64,000 nt of DNA from Enterovibrio gelatinilyticus (GCF_028683095.1 NZ_JAJUBC010000001.1:248001-312000), one strand, 5' to 3'; shown: positions 33,938-43,456, numbered from the stretch's first letter. A program made the numbers and translations. Notes: generated by a model not told the origin, from the letters alone.

Positions 33938-35232
33938 CATCACTGATTCTCTTCGCAGGTTTCTTTAGCATGTTACTCATTGGCGTACCGATTGGTATCG
34001 CCCTAGGTTCAGCATCGCTTCTCGCCATTATGTACATCCCTTTTCTCAAGCCTGATTTATATGCGCTTGGGCTCGTGAGTGGCATCAACAGCTTCACCTT
34101 GATTGCTGTTGTGTTGTTCACCCTTGCAGGCAACATCATGAGCAAAGGGGGAATTTCCAAACGTTTGATTGCCGTTGCCGATACCTTGTTTGGTCGCGCA
34201 CCCGGGGATTTAGGTACCGTCACGATCATGGCTTGCCTATTCTTCGCAGCCATATCAGGTACAGGCTCTGCCACAGTCGCAGCGGTCGGTTTAGCGATGA
34301 TCCCCGCCCTTGTTCAGCGAGGGTATGACCGTGCCTATGCTGGCGCTATGGTAGCGAGTGCTGGCGGATTAGGCGTGATGATTCCCCCTTCCGTGGTCAT
34401 GATTGTGTACGCCGTTGCGGCGGGCGTATCAGTGACGGCGCTGTTTATGGCAGGGATTCTGCCCGGTATCGTGATCGCCATTACTTTGATCACTTACAAC
34501 TACTTTCACCGCAAACAAAACCGCCACGCTCACATGGTAGATACTCGAGCACCCGCGACATACAAAGAAATCTTCCATGTACTCAATGAAGCAAAGCTCG
34601 CACTCATCATGCCCATTGTTATTCTCGGCGGCATCTACGGCGGCATTGTCACGCCAACGGAGTCTTCTGCCGTAGCCGTGGTATACGCCTTGATCGTGTC
34701 TTGTTTGGTGTATCGCGAACTTCCGATGAAGCAATTACCCAAAATCATGCTGGAATCCGCCATGCTGGTCTCCGCAGTGCTCGTGATTATCGGCGCATCC
34801 GTGGCCTTTGGTCGCATTATCGCACTAGAGAAGATCCCCACCGAACTGGCGCAGTTCGTTTTATCGAGTACGGAAAACAAATATTTCGTCCTCCTCGCGA
34901 TACTCGTATTGCTCCTTATCATCGGCACCTTCTTGGAAACGCTCGCCTCGATTGTCATTCTGACGCCAGTGTTATTGCCAGTTCTCACCAAGCTAGACGT
35001 GGATTTGGTGCATTTCGGTATCGTGATGATCGTCGCCCTCGCCATCGGTTTCGTGACACCTCCGCTTGGCGCAAACCTCTTTATGGCGGCCCAAGTGGGA
35101 GAGATACCCTTCGAGAAAATAGCCAAGCGGATACTACCCTGGGTTATTACCTTGATTGGAGCGCTTCTGCTTATCACTTTTATTCCGCAAATATCTCTAT
35201 TTTTGCCGGAATACTTTCTTGGGTACAAATAG
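33934..35232 (+). CDS. TRAP transporter large permease (DctM family), first system
   Basis: A 432-aa membrane protein with about twelve hydrophobic segments. GLGVMIPPSVVMIVYAV, TPTESSAVAVVYALI and GFVTPPLGANLFMAAQVGEI are DctM landmarks. It starts by ATGA overlap with dctQ. It is the final gene of the long plus-strand regulon that begins at 23021. Two different transporter classes in one regulon (ABC and TRAP) suggest uptake of both the intact compound and a breakdown product. Confidence 0.95.
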   Translation: MTSLILFAGFFSMLLIGVPIGIALGSASLLAIMYIPFLKPDLYALGLVSGINSFTLIAVVLFTLAGNIMSKGGISKRLIAVADTLFGRAPGDLGTVTIMACLFFAAISGTGSATVAAVGLAMIPALVQRGYDRAYAGAMVASAGGLGVMIPPSVVMIVYAVAAGVSVTALFMAGILPGIVIAITLITYNYFHRKQNRHAHMVDTRAPATYKEIFHVLNEAKLALIMPIVILGGIYGGIVTPTESSAVAVVYALIVSCLVYRELPMKQLPKIMLESAMLVSAVLVIIGASVAFGRIIALEKIPTELAQFVLSSTENKYFVLLAILVLLLIIGTFLETLASIVILTPVLLPVLTKLDVDLVHFGIVMIVALAIGFVTPPLGANLFMAAQVGEIPFEKIAKRILPWVITLIGALLLITFIPQISLFLPEYFLGYK

Positions 35233-35428
35233 CCTAAGCTATCGGGTGAAAGTATTGAAAATTGGAATAATATAAATACACCACAGCGTCACAAGCAAAT
35301 ATAAGGTCAAGCACATAAAAGCAGATCTTCAACAACTATAATAAATACCATTATTAAGAGTGATACTTTGGTTATGTCCATTTTCATTCACTTAACGCAT
35401 GCATAACTGGTAAGCATTGGAATCGTTG

Positions 35429-37231
35429 ATGAGTTCTTTTAAAACAGTATTCGGTATCGATCTACGTACATTGGCATTGTTCCGTATCGGTCTCGCCTTA
35501 ATGATTCTAGTTGATCTTATCAGTAGAGCCCGTGATATCACTGCGTTCTATACTGATGAAGGGCTGCTTAGTCGCACCGCGTCCATGGCGCTGTCCTCAG
35601 ACTATCGACTTTCACTTTATTGGATGAATGGCAGTGAATGGTTCGTCACGTTGCTTTTTGTCATTTCTGCGTTCGTCGCTATCTTGCTCCTCATTGGCTA
35701 CAAATCCAGAACCATGGCGTTTATTAGTTGGATTTTTCTTTTCTCTATCGTAAATCGAAACAGTGTGATTGTAACCGGCGGTGACGTACTGCTCGTAATA
35801 ATGTGTTTTTGGGCAATCCTTCTACCAATTGGTGCAAGATTTTCAATAGATAGCTCGCTAAATCGTCGATATAAAACAGACGAAAATGCAGTACCTGATG
35901 ACCACAGATACTTTTCGATCGTCTCGGTCGCCGTTCTTCTTCAAGTGATGTATCTGTATTTCTTCACCGCATTACTAAAAACGTCAGATGACTGGCAAGT
36001 CACCATGGATGCCGCGTACTACGCCGTTCATATCGAACAACTCGCCACCGTATTTGCCATTTGGATGAGAGGTTTTCCTGAGCTACTCACATTTGGCACT
36101 TACTTTGTTTGGTATCTAGAAATCATTGCGATATTTCTGGTTTTCTCTCCTATCTTCCACGTTCAATTGCGATTGTTCACACTTGCACTGTTGATCGTCA
36201 TGCACTGCGCCTTCTTTCTGTCTCTCCACATCGTGCTTTTCCCATTTATCGACTTTATGTCGCTGAGCTTACTCATTCCAGGAGTGTGTTGGGACTGGTT
36301 AGCCAAATTCAATGCCAAACCCAAACGGAGAGACATCGTTATTTTCTATGATGAAGGCTGCGGATTCTGCAAGAAAACCTGCCTAATACTGCGAAACTTT
36401 CTTCTTCCTGACAGTGTGAAGATACACCCTGCACAGAAGAACCCCGACATTTATCCAATCATGGAAAAGGAAAATAGCTGGGTGCTTCGTGACCATCAAG
36501 GTGGCTTACACACTCACTGGAATGGCGTTCAATATCTGTTTAGGGTATCACTACTTTTTAGACCCATCGGAGTAGTGATGGGATGGAAACCCCTATTAGG
36601 GGTTGGAAATAGACTCTATCGTTGGATAGCCGATAATCGTGACATGATGGGGCGAATTACTGAACGCTTTCTGCCTTATAACGACCAAAAAGACCGCGCC
36701 GGTTATGTAGAAAATTGCGTGGCCTTGGGGGCACTTTATATTGTGACTTACTACAACGTTAGCGGTATTCAACAATTTCACGTAAAACGCCCGCAACATG
36801 TCTCGATACCCGCTAAGGTGCTACGCATTGATCAACATTGGGGTATGTTCGCTCCTTCACCCCTTAAATTCTCTTTGATGCCCGTTATCGAAGGTAAAAC
36901 CCGAGGTGAAGACGTCGTTGATGTTTGGAGTATGAGCTTTGAGCCACCAAGCCGAGTGATACCTGAACTTCTATCTGCAGAGTTCAAAAATTACCGTTGG
37001 CGTAAATACTTTGGAAGATTGCATTCAAATCGTAACAAGAAAGTACTCGCAGGTTATGGCGGCTATTTATGCAAGCAATGGAATGAAGGAATCTTAACAA
37101 AAAACAAACAGTTAGCATCTTTCACAATTGAATTTGAACGACTAAGAACCATGCCAAATTATAGGCCGCGTAAACCCTCAACAGTAAAAGTGTGGACCCA
37201 TTGGTGCTTCAAAGAGTACGCAAAGAAATAG
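35429..37231 (+). CDS. HTTM-domain membrane protein with DCC thiol-oxidoreductase domain
   Basis: About 600 aa. The N-terminal half has several helices of the HTTM (vitamin K-dependent carboxylase-like) type, starting LALFRIGLALMILVDLISRA and YTDEGLLSRTA. A DCC domain follows at about 310-400, IVIFYDEGCGFCKKTCLILR with the D-x2-C-x2-C motif, and the remainder contains VENCVALGALYIVTYYNVSG and a soluble C-terminal tail that is rich in aromatic and basic residues. The frame opens at TTG 35417; ATG 35429 is a more usual start and neither has a strong ribosome binding site. The fusion of the two domains is known in marine bacteria, but its role is not established. It stands alone between the TRAP operon and a converging DUF1097 gene. 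Confidence 0.8.
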   Translation: MSSFKTVFGIDLRTLALFRIGLALMILVDLISRARDITAFYTDEGLLSRTASMALSSDYRLSLYWMNGSEWFVTLLFVISAFVAILLLIGYKSRTMAFISWIFLFSIVNRNSVIVTGGDVLLVIMCFWAILLPIGARFSIDSSLNRRYKTDENAVPDDHRYFSIVSVAVLLQVMYLYFFTALLKTSDDWQVTMDAAYYAVHIEQLATVFAIWMRGFPELLTFGTYFVWYLEIIAIFLVFSPIFHVQLRLFTLALLIVMHCAFFLSLHIVLFPFIDFMSLSLLIPGVCWDWLAKFNAKPKRRDIVIFYDEGCGFCKKTCLILRNFLLPDSVKIHPAQKNPDIYPIMEKENSWVLRDHQGGLHTHWNGVQYLFRVSLLFRPIGVVMGWKPLLGVGNRLYRWIADNRDMMGRITERFLPYNDQKDRAGYVENCVALGALYIVTYYNVSGIQQFHVKRPQHVSIPAKVLRIDQHWGMFAPSPLKFSLMPVIEGKTRGEDVVDVWSMSFEPPSRVIPELLSAEFKNYRWRKYFGRLHSNRNKKVLAGYGGYLCKQWNEGILTKNKQLASFTIEFERLRTMPNYRPRKPSTVKVWTHWCFKEYAKK

Positions 37232-37443
37232 GTTTGTCAGTTTCGGCAATATAGTGTTTCTTGTGGTGTGCGTTATATCAACGCTCATTCCAACGCCACT
37301 GGCTGAAAATCGTCTGAGCTTTTGCTTTTCAAAAGTTACTTAAAACGCTAAGAGCCTTATCACAATCGATGATAATTGCCGTTCATTGCTGAATGCAGAG
37401 CTAACGAACTACCTGAAATAAGAGTCGAGTTGCTTATTCTCGA

Positions 37444-37929
37444 TTAATGTTCGGGATTAAATCCAGCCGCATCCGAAGACTGATTCGATTTATTGTGAAG
37501 CCATAGTCCTGTTGCTTTCATCAAGTATCCAAACACTCCACCAAGCAGCAACGACGGCAAAACAAGTTGCCAGTCACCACCCGCTGCGAATGTGGCGCAA
37601 CAACCAATAAAAGTACCTGGGATATATCCCAACCATGCTTGTTTCGCTTGGATACACATAAAAAATGCAACAACAGCAGTAATTACGTAGCCTAAAATGT
37701 CTAGCCCAACAAAGTTGGAGCTTTCGATAATCACCATTGCCCAAAATACACCAGTTGTGTTGGTTAACAAGCTCGCTGCAAGTCCCTTTACACCGCCAGT
37801 AGGCGACGCAAAGTAGCTGGTGCATCCCAAGAAACCTGCCCATGACAGTAAGCCGAAAGAAACGGCAATCCAGCCCCATAGACCTGACAAAATACCTGTT
37901 GTTAACGAAATCGCGACCAATGTACTCAT
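37444..37929 (-). CDS. DUF1097 membrane protein
   Basis: A 161-aa inner-membrane protein with about five hydrophobic helices. WGWIAVSFGLLSWAGFLGCT and YIPGTFIGCCATFAAGG match DUF1097 proteins of the E. coli YcdZ type, whose function is unknown. The C terminus (LHNKSNQSSDAAGFNPEH) is soluble. ATG 37929 has only a weak AGAAG upstream. It is a single gene, facing the HTTM gene. Confidence 0.82.
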   Translation of the reverse strand: MSTLVAISLTTGILSGLWGWIAVSFGLLSWAGFLGCTSYFASPTGGVKGLAASLLTNTTGVFWAMVIIESSNFVGLDILGYVITAVVAFFMCIQAKQAWLGYIPGTFIGCCATFAAGGDWQLVLPSLLLGGVFGYLMKATGLWLHNKSNQSSDAAGFNPEH

Positions 37930-37931
37930 GT

Positions 37932-38355
37932 TGCTTCTAAAACCTCACTGCAAGATCTCTGCATTCGGTTTTAGCCTCACTAATAATCAAGCAAGCATAC
38001 TATGGGATAACAGCCCTCAATTAATAGATCTAAATCACACCATTAATGTACTGAATAGATACCATCTCAAATATTAGTGACATGAGTCACTATATAAGCC
38101 GTCAAATTGTTAGCGAATTGTTTAGTACGTCAACACGCATCCTAACCATTAACGCGATTGCAATTGTGGCACTGAATCCCTCACCCCATCATAAAATGTC
38201 ATTAATAACCATTACGACCAAATTTCCGATCATACGCTGAGTTATAGAAACTTAAACATTACAATTGTAATACACAAATAACCAAAAGATTGTACTTTAC
38301 AAAGAATCTCTTTCACTCTATGTTGTCAGCTCCTTAACCAACAAGTGCATGAGTT
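37932..38355. other. Intergenic region upstream of the brnQ leader
   Basis: About 420 bases without a gene. It holds the divergent promoters of the DUF1097 gene and the brnQ leader. TAGTGAC-ATGA-GTCACTA (38075-38092) is a 7-bp inverted repeat that could be an operator. Promoter boxes were not assigned. Confidence 0.4.
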
Positions 38356-38451
38356 ATGTCCCTAACTGCTCACAACAATTTGGCCCAGCTACACACTGCA
38401 TCAGCCAAGAACGTTGCAGCACTTGTCTCTGTCGTCGTCGTCATTATCTGA
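38356..38451 (+). CDS. Val/Ile-rich leader peptide for brnQ attenuation
   Basis: A 31-codon frame whose last nine codons read L-V-S-V-V-V-V-I-I (CTT GTC TCT, four GTC, ATT ATC) directly before TGA. A run of valine and isoleucine codons at the end of a short frame, placed about 100 bases before a branched-chain amino acid carrier gene, is the hallmark of a translational attenuation leader such as those of ilv operons. No strong ribosome binding site is visible. Ribosome stalling here would report shortage of charged tRNA-Val/Ile. A longer overlapping frame (38349-38531) is in another phase and is not supported. Confidence 0.75.
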   Translation: MSLTAHNNLAQLHTASAKNVAALVSVVVVII

Positions 38452-38452
38452 C

Positions 38453-38490
38453 GCTGACGATGCTACTATTCGTCAGCAAAAAGCTGGCGG
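38453..38490 (+). promoter_or_regulatory. Attenuator with mutually exclusive stems
   Basis: Segment 2 GCTGACGA (38453-38460) pairs perfectly with segment 3 TCGTCAGC (38470-38477). Segment 3 can instead pair with segment 4 GCTGGCGG (38483-38490) across AAAAA, with G-U pairs. The GTC codons of the leader can pair with segment 2. This is the 1:2, 2:3, 3:4 logic of amino-acid attenuators. A U-run directly after the 3:4 stem is missing, so termination strength, or an alternative translation-based mechanism, is uncertain. Confidence 0.65.
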
Positions 38491-38554
38491 ATATAAGTCT
38501 CTCCTTTTACATCTTCCAGCAAACTGACTAAACACTTTATATAAGGTACGTCGT

Positions 38555-39871
38555 TTGAAAGGAAGAGAACTCGCAGCCGTAGGTTTCATGACATTCGCCC
38601 TATTCTTGGGCGCTGGCAATCTCATTTTCCCACCGTTAATGGCACAGCAAGCTGGCGAGAACTGGCTATCTGCAATTGCAGGCTTCCTCATTACTGCAGT
38701 AGGCTTACCGGCATTAACCTTGATTGTACTTGGGAAGTTGCCTTCAATAGATCGGCTCACGTCAGCATTGCCAACATGGATGGATCGTGGCTTTTGGATC
38801 TTAATCCTTACCACCATTGGCCCTGCGTTTGCCTTACCTCGTGCAGTGACGGTTGCCTACGAAATGGGGATAAAGCCATTTAGCTCTGGCGATGGGCTTT
38901 TTCTCTTTTCTATACTATTTTGCGCACTTACGCTTGTTTTAGCGATAAAGCCCGGGAAACTCATTAATTACATTGGTCGGATAATGACACCAGCACTCAT
39001 CGCGATGCTGGGTCTACTCACTGTATTTGCGCTGTTTAATCCCTTGGGGTCACCCTCAAAAGCTACGGATATTTACCAATCGGCACCAGTTGTTAACGGC
39101 CTCATTCAAGGTTATATGACGCTAGATGCTATCGCGGCGGTGGTGTTCGGTTGGGTTATTATCAATACTATAAGAACCACTAGCAGTCAGGACAAAGAAA
39201 CGTCATTTCGCGATACGCTAATTATCGTCGGTATATACGCTGCCTTGATGGCGCTTTGTTATCTTTCTATGGGTTACTTGGGTGCGACATCATCAAACAT
39301 TGCGCCGAATGCTAGCAATGGTGGAGAGATTTTAGCCGCTTATGCTGCTGGGCAGTTTGGCGCATTTGGACAAATCTTATTGGCATCAATCACACTCATC
39401 GCATGCCTAACCACAACGGTAGGTATTACAACTGCCAACGCCGAATATTACAAAAATACTTATGGTATCAATGTTAAATTAAGCGCCATTGTTGTCACCT
39501 TTCTCACTGCGACCATTTCTAACGTTGGGCTAGAAACTATTATTCAGGTGAGCTTGCCCGTTATCTTGATCCTGTGTCCAATCGCTATTGCTTTGATCCT
39601 ATCGGTGATATTTATCCCTAAGGCCAGTGAACCAAAACAACGTTGCGCATCGATGGGACAAACCATGGTGGTGCTTATTTCTGGCGTATTTGGAACATTG
39701 GATGCTTTGAACATTTTGGGTAAATTACCCGACTTTGTAAGCGACACAGCAACTCACTACTTACCACTGTTCCCAGACAACATGTCTTGGTTGATGCCAT
39801 CATTGGTCACCATGGCATTGGTCCGGATCACCCGCCAATTCATGGCGAGTAAACAGCCACTGTTCGGCTAA
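38555..39871 (+). CDS. brnQ: Branched-chain amino acid carrier BrnQ (LIVCS family)
   Basis: A 438-aa sodium-coupled carrier with about twelve helices. The N terminus ELAAVGFMTFALFLGAGNLI and PPLMAQQAGENW is highly typical of BrnQ, as is the DALNILGKLPDF region near the end. TTG 38555 has AAGG about eight bases upstream and fits the family N terminus. It imports Leu, Ile and Val. A Val/Ile leader peptide and alternative stems directly upstream indicate control by attenuation, so transport should rise when these amino acids are short. It ends at a strong bidirectional terminator shared with umuC. Confidence 0.93.
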   Translation: MKGRELAAVGFMTFALFLGAGNLIFPPLMAQQAGENWLSAIAGFLITAVGLPALTLIVLGKLPSIDRLTSALPTWMDRGFWILILTTIGPAFALPRAVTVAYEMGIKPFSSGDGLFLFSILFCALTLVLAIKPGKLINYIGRIMTPALIAMLGLLTVFALFNPLGSPSKATDIYQSAPVVNGLIQGYMTLDAIAAVVFGWVIINTIRTTSSQDKETSFRDTLIIVGIYAALMALCYLSMGYLGATSSNIAPNASNGGEILAAYAAGQFGAFGQILLASITLIACLTTTVGITTANAEYYKNTYGINVKLSAIVVTFLTATISNVGLETIIQVSLPVILILCPIAIALILSVIFIPKASEPKQRCASMGQTMVVLISGVFGTLDALNILGKLPDFVSDTATHYLPLFPDNMSWLMPSLVTMALVRITRQFMASKQPLFG

Positions 39872-39883
39872 TCCAACATAAGT

Positions 39884-39915
39884 AAAATGGAGGCGCAACC
39901 ATGCGCCTCCATTTT
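39884..39915. terminator. Bidirectional rho-independent terminator
   Basis: AAAATGGAGGCGCA-ACCA-TGCGCCTCCATTTT is a perfect 14-bp stem with A-run and T-run flanks on both strands. It lies 13 bases after brnQ and about 120 bases beyond the end of umuC, so it can end transcripts from both sides. Confidence 0.9.
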
Positions 39916-40031
39916 CATTCCAAGCACTGCTTCTCATCCCTGCTAGATTTCCCATTCACAGCCTCAATCGCTTCTGCCGTGTGAACAGCATGTTCCATCA
40001 ATGAATCAGGCCAGGGCTTACTCCTGCTCGC

Positions 40032-41285
40032 TCAACATCTCACCAACGGTACGTCGCCCCAACGTGTCGTATACTGGGGCGACAAGAATTCACGCCGCAT
40101 ACCCCACTTCGGGTCAATTCCCTGTGCGCCCATAAACACAGCGCCAGTACCATAGCGTTGATTTAGACCATCAAACGCCTGCATCAACGCTGGGTTACCG
40201 GGCTGCGAGTTAAACAAGTCAGGCTGCACGTGCTTTGCATTTACCAAATCAAGCAATCCGACCCCGACCTTGTAATAGCGCACGCCCACTTGAAACAACT
40301 GCGGTACCATCGCTGCCACCGCAGAAGTGATCACCGCGGTGTCATCTGCCGGAAACGCAAAATGCTGCATTTGTTTAAAGCTCTTGGGTCTTTCATCAAA
40401 CGGCGAATTTCCCGCGAACACCATCAATACAGAACAGAGCGAGCCTTGTGCTCGAAGTTTGGCAGCAGCGATTCCCGCGTGTTTACACAAAGCTTGGCGG
40501 AGCGATTCTTGATCCTGTATCCGTTCCCCCATCGAACGTGTCGAAAAGATCTGCTTTTTGTCCGCTCTGGCGACGTCCCACCCTTTGCAGACTTCACCGT
40601 TTAACTCCCTGACCGTACGCTCCACTTCAACGTTAAATTCCTTACGCGCAAGGCCAAGTGGCATGCGAGACAATTGCAGGGCGGTATTCATTCCTTGTAA
40701 CTTCAATCTCGCGGCAATTTTTCGGCCAATGCCCCACACATCCCCCGTTTCCATGTGTGAAAGCACCGCAACACGCTCTGATTCCGAGTCCAACACGCAC
40801 ACGCCGTTGTAACCCTGTAACTTTTTCGCTGCATGATTTGCCACCTTAGCCAGAGTCAGAGTCTTCCCCATACCTACGCCGACTGCCAAGCGACACTCTT
40901 TCCACACTGACTGTCGCAATGCCTGCCCTTGCGCACGTAAATCTGGCACCGCACTGCATCGATGAAACGACAGGAACGATTCATCGATCGAGTAGACATG
41001 CTGCTCAGGCGCAAAGCGCCCGATCACCTGCATCATACGATCAGACAAATCCCCATAAAGCTCATAGTTCGACGAACACACAATCACCCCTGCCGCCTCA
41101 CAACGGGCACGAACCTGAAAGTACGGTTTGAACTTCTCGATACCCGCTTCTTTTGCCTGACGGTTCGCCGCTACGACACAACCATCGTTATTAGAAAGCA
41201 CAATGACTGGCTTGCCGCGCCAATCTGGTCTAAACACCTGCTCGGCACTGCAATAAAAGGAATTGGCATCCACTAACGCGAACAC
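40032..41285 (-). CDS. umuC: DNA polymerase V catalytic subunit UmuC (Y family)
   Basis: A 417-aa Y-family translesion polymerase. The catalytic N-terminal MFALVDANSFYCSAEQVFRP holds the first Asp, YSIDESFLSF the D-E pair, and VWGIGRKIAARL the helix-hairpin-helix. Length equals the family norm. ATG 41285 overlaps the umuD gene by 13 bases, and the pair forms the classic two-gene SOS operon. It should copy damaged DNA with UmuD' as partner. No premature stop or frameshift is seen. Confidence 0.95.
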   Translation of the reverse strand: MFALVDANSFYCSAEQVFRPDWRGKPVIVLSNNDGCVVAANRQAKEAGIEKFKPYFQVRARCEAAGVIVCSSNYELYGDLSDRMMQVIGRFAPEQHVYSIDESFLSFHRCSAVPDLRAQGQALRQSVWKECRLAVGVGMGKTLTLAKVANHAAKKLQGYNGVCVLDSESERVAVLSHMETGDVWGIGRKIAARLKLQGMNTALQLSRMPLGLARKEFNVEVERTVRELNGEVCKGWDVARADKKQIFSTRSMGERIQDQESLRQALCKHAGIAAAKLRAQGSLCSVLMVFAGNSPFDERPKSFKQMQHFAFPADDTAVITSAVAAMVPQLFQVGVRYYKVGVGLLDLVNAKHVQPDLFNSQPGNPALMQAFDGLNQRYGTGAVFMGAQGIDPKWGMRREFLSPQYTTRWGDVPLVRC

Positions 41286-41680
41286 AAAAGCGGGCTCTGG
41301 CGGTGACAGCGGATAGAGCGAATCACGACACCTTCAATGGTAAAGATGTCATGTTGAGTAATGGCCACGGAAGAATACATATCATTGGCCGAAAGCAGAA
41401 GGCGACGCGGCACATCAAGCAGTTTACAGATAAACTCGCCGTTTAAGTTTGCCACAATCACATCACCATCCCTGGCGGTAACGTGCCGATCGACGATCAA
41501 AATGTCACCATCGAAGATGCCCACGCCCTGCATGGAATCACCCGACGCTTTACCAATAAAGGTCGCGCTTGGATGCTCGACAAGCAGCTCATCAAGGCTC
41601 AAAGGCAATTGGCGATAATCGCCCGCTGGCGACTCAAAACCAGTAATACCGGCGCTAGCAAGAATAGGGATAATGGTCAT
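41273..41680 (-). CDS. umuD: SOS mutagenesis protein UmuD
   Basis: A 135-aa LexA-type peptidase-fold protein. GFESPAGDYRQLPLSLDELL is UmuD-like, S49 in GKASGDSMQG is the nucleophile and K86 in GEFICKLLD the general base, 37 residues apart as in E. coli UmuD. The N-terminal arm is short, and the cleavage site would be Ala-Gly (residues 10-11) rather than Cys-Gly. A LexA box lies just upstream. RecA-stimulated self-cleavage gives UmuD', which joins UmuC. Confidence 0.95.
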   Translation of the reverse strand: MTIIPILASAGITGFESPAGDYRQLPLSLDELLVEHPSATFIGKASGDSMQGVGIFDGDILIVDRHVTARDGDVIVANLNGEFICKLLDVPRRLLLSANDMYSSVAITQHDIFTIEGVVIRSIRCHRQSPLLCSR

Positions 41681-41686
41681 AAAATA

Positions 41687-41706
41687 TACTGTTTATATAT
41701 ACAGTA
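41687..41706 (-). promoter_or_regulatory. LexA (SOS) box of umuDC
   Basis: A nearly perfect gammaproteobacterial LexA site: CTG-N10-CAG with flanking TA on both sides and an AT-only centre (TATATATAAA). It ends seven bases before the umuD ATG and would shut off umuDC until RecA activation. Confidence 0.93.
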
Positions 41707-41984
41707 TTCATTTTAGCGCTTTTCGTCTTACAAGCAAGATCCCACGTTTCTGACAGCCGGAAATTTGAACAGGACTAACACGCAGCAGGCGCATCATCAC
41801 GCAAGGATGTTCATTAGATACAGACATCCCATTCTGAGGTCTTCCCTGCTAACTCCTAAGTTTCACGATGGGGGGCATACCGAAGCAATAATGGCGTATA
41901 AAACAGGGGGTCACTATCCTAACTGCATAATCACTCAACTCATTCGCCCAATGGTATACGGCGGATTCACCATAGGATTTTTTT

Positions 41985-43439
41985 ATGCAGCTTAGCGACC
42001 CACAGCTTTACCGCCAACAAGCTTATATCAATGGCAACTGGACTGATGCAGGAGCGCAGAGTGTCATTGATGTGAAAAATCCTGCGACTGGCGAGAGTAT
42101 TGGCTCTATTCCCAATCTGGGCCGAGTTGAGACCGTAAATGCCATTGCATCCGCTGAGGCTGCTTGGCCTGCGTGGAGGGCCAAGACAGGAAAAGAACGC
42201 GGTTTGATCTTACGTCGTTGGTACGATCTCGTCATGACACATATCGATGACCTCGCGATGATTATTACCCTTGAAAACGGCAAACCGCTTGAAGAGGCCC
42301 GTGGTGAGGTACTTTACGCGGCATCATTTCTCGATTGGTTTTCTGAAGAAGCACGTCGTCACTATGGTGATGTCATCCCGCAGACGAAGGGAGACCAACG
42401 TTTGTTTGCTATACGCCAACCTGTGGGAGTATGCGGTGCGATCATTGCGTGGAACTTCCCTTGCACACTGGTGACACGAAAGGTAGCACCGGCACTGGCT
42501 GCAGGCTGCACGGTTGTCCTTCGGCCTGCTAGCCAAACACCGCTCTCCGCCCTCGCACTTGCAGAGCTGGCTGAACGCGCTGGCGTCCCTGCGGGTGTTT
42601 TCAACGTGATCACAGGTGACGCACGGGCTATCGGCGCAGAACTGACCGCCAATGAAACGGTTCGCAAAATCACCTTCACGGGTTCGACGCCTATTGGGCG
42701 CCTACTCATGCAGCAAGCAGCGCCCACTGTTAAACGCTTATCACTTGAATTAGGTGGCAATGCGCCATTCATTGTGTTCGAAGATGCAGATGTGGAAAAA
42801 GCGGTCGACGCGTTAATGGTGTCCAAATTCCGTAATGCGGGGCAGACTTGTGTCTGTGCTAACCGCGTTTTTGTTCATGATTCAGTCTATGAAGAGTTCG
42901 CTCGCCGAGTCACGGAAAAAGTGCTCGATATGAAGGTCGGAAACGGGCTTGAAAGTGATGTTTCAATCGGCCCCTTGATCGATGAAGCTGGCGTCGAAAA
43001 AGTATCGGAACTGGTTGAAGATGCTATCGGAAAAGGCGCCCGCTTGCTGGCAGGCGGCAAGAGACACGCGCTGGGCGGCGGTTTTTATGAACCAACCGTG
43101 TTAGCAGATGTGGGTCAGGATATGGACGTCGCAAGCGAAGAAATTTTCGGCCCAGTGGTTACCCTGTTTCGTTTTGAATCGGAAGATGACGTGATAGAAC
43201 GAGCGAACTCGGTAGAAACAGGACTCGCTGGGTATTTCTTTAGTCGAGATGCATCAAGAGTATGGCGTGTAGCCGAAGCGCTTGAAGTGGGCATTGTAGG
43301 CGTAAACACCGGCATGTTTTCAAACGAAGTTGGTCCGTTCGGCGGCGTTAAGCAGTCAGGCTTCGGACGCGAAGGCTCCCGTTATGGCCTTGATGACTTC
43401 TCAGACCTGAAATATATCTGTCTCGGTGACGTGAATTAA
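41985..43439 (+). CDS. NAD(P)-dependent aldehyde dehydrogenase (succinate-semialdehyde type)
   Basis: A 484-aa aldehyde dehydrogenase close in layout to GabD. The catalytic Cys is C289 in FRNAGQTCVCANR and the general base E255 in LELGGNAP. EEIFGPVVTLFRF and GVKQSGFGREGSRYG are typical. The VVLKPA motif reads VVLRPA here (R180 for the usual Lys), a change at the cofactor-binding position. AGGA lies seven bases before the ATG. Together with the GMC oxidoreductase downstream it may oxidise an alcohol to an acid through an aldehyde. It is followed by its own terminator, so it is a separate unit from the TRAP genes. Confidence 0.9.
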   Translation: MQLSDPQLYRQQAYINGNWTDAGAQSVIDVKNPATGESIGSIPNLGRVETVNAIASAEAAWPAWRAKTGKERGLILRRWYDLVMTHIDDLAMIITLENGKPLEEARGEVLYAASFLDWFSEEARRHYGDVIPQTKGDQRLFAIRQPVGVCGAIIAWNFPCTLVTRKVAPALAAGCTVVLRPASQTPLSALALAELAERAGVPAGVFNVITGDARAIGAELTANETVRKITFTGSTPIGRLLMQQAAPTVKRLSLELGGNAPFIVFEDADVEKAVDALMVSKFRNAGQTCVCANRVFVHDSVYEEFARRVTEKVLDMKVGNGLESDVSIGPLIDEAGVEKVSELVEDAIGKGARLLAGGKRHALGGGFYEPTVLADVGQDMDVASEEIFGPVVTLFRFESEDDVIERANSVETGLAGYFFSRDASRVWRVAEALEVGIVGVNTGMFSNEVGPFGGVKQSGFGREGSRYGLDDFSDLKYICLGDVN

Positions 43440-43456
43440 TCACCTGATTCTTCAAT

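Noticed and set aside
18327-35232. Assignment of region C to sulfopropanediol (DHPS) degradation
   Set aside because: HpsN-like enzyme, SDR and TRAP genes fit, but no sulfolactate lyase or other sulfonate-specific gene is present, and four SnoaL proteins, a bicupin and an ABC importer are not part of that pathway.
38349-38531. 60-codon frame overlapping the brnQ leader
   Set aside because: It is in a different phase from the Val/Ile leader, has an unlikely Cys/Arg-rich sequence and runs through the attenuator stems.
41765-41995. 76-codon plus-strand frame before the aldehyde dehydrogenase gene
   Set aside because: It overlaps the start of the dehydrogenase gene, lacks a ribosome binding site and has no recognisable domain.
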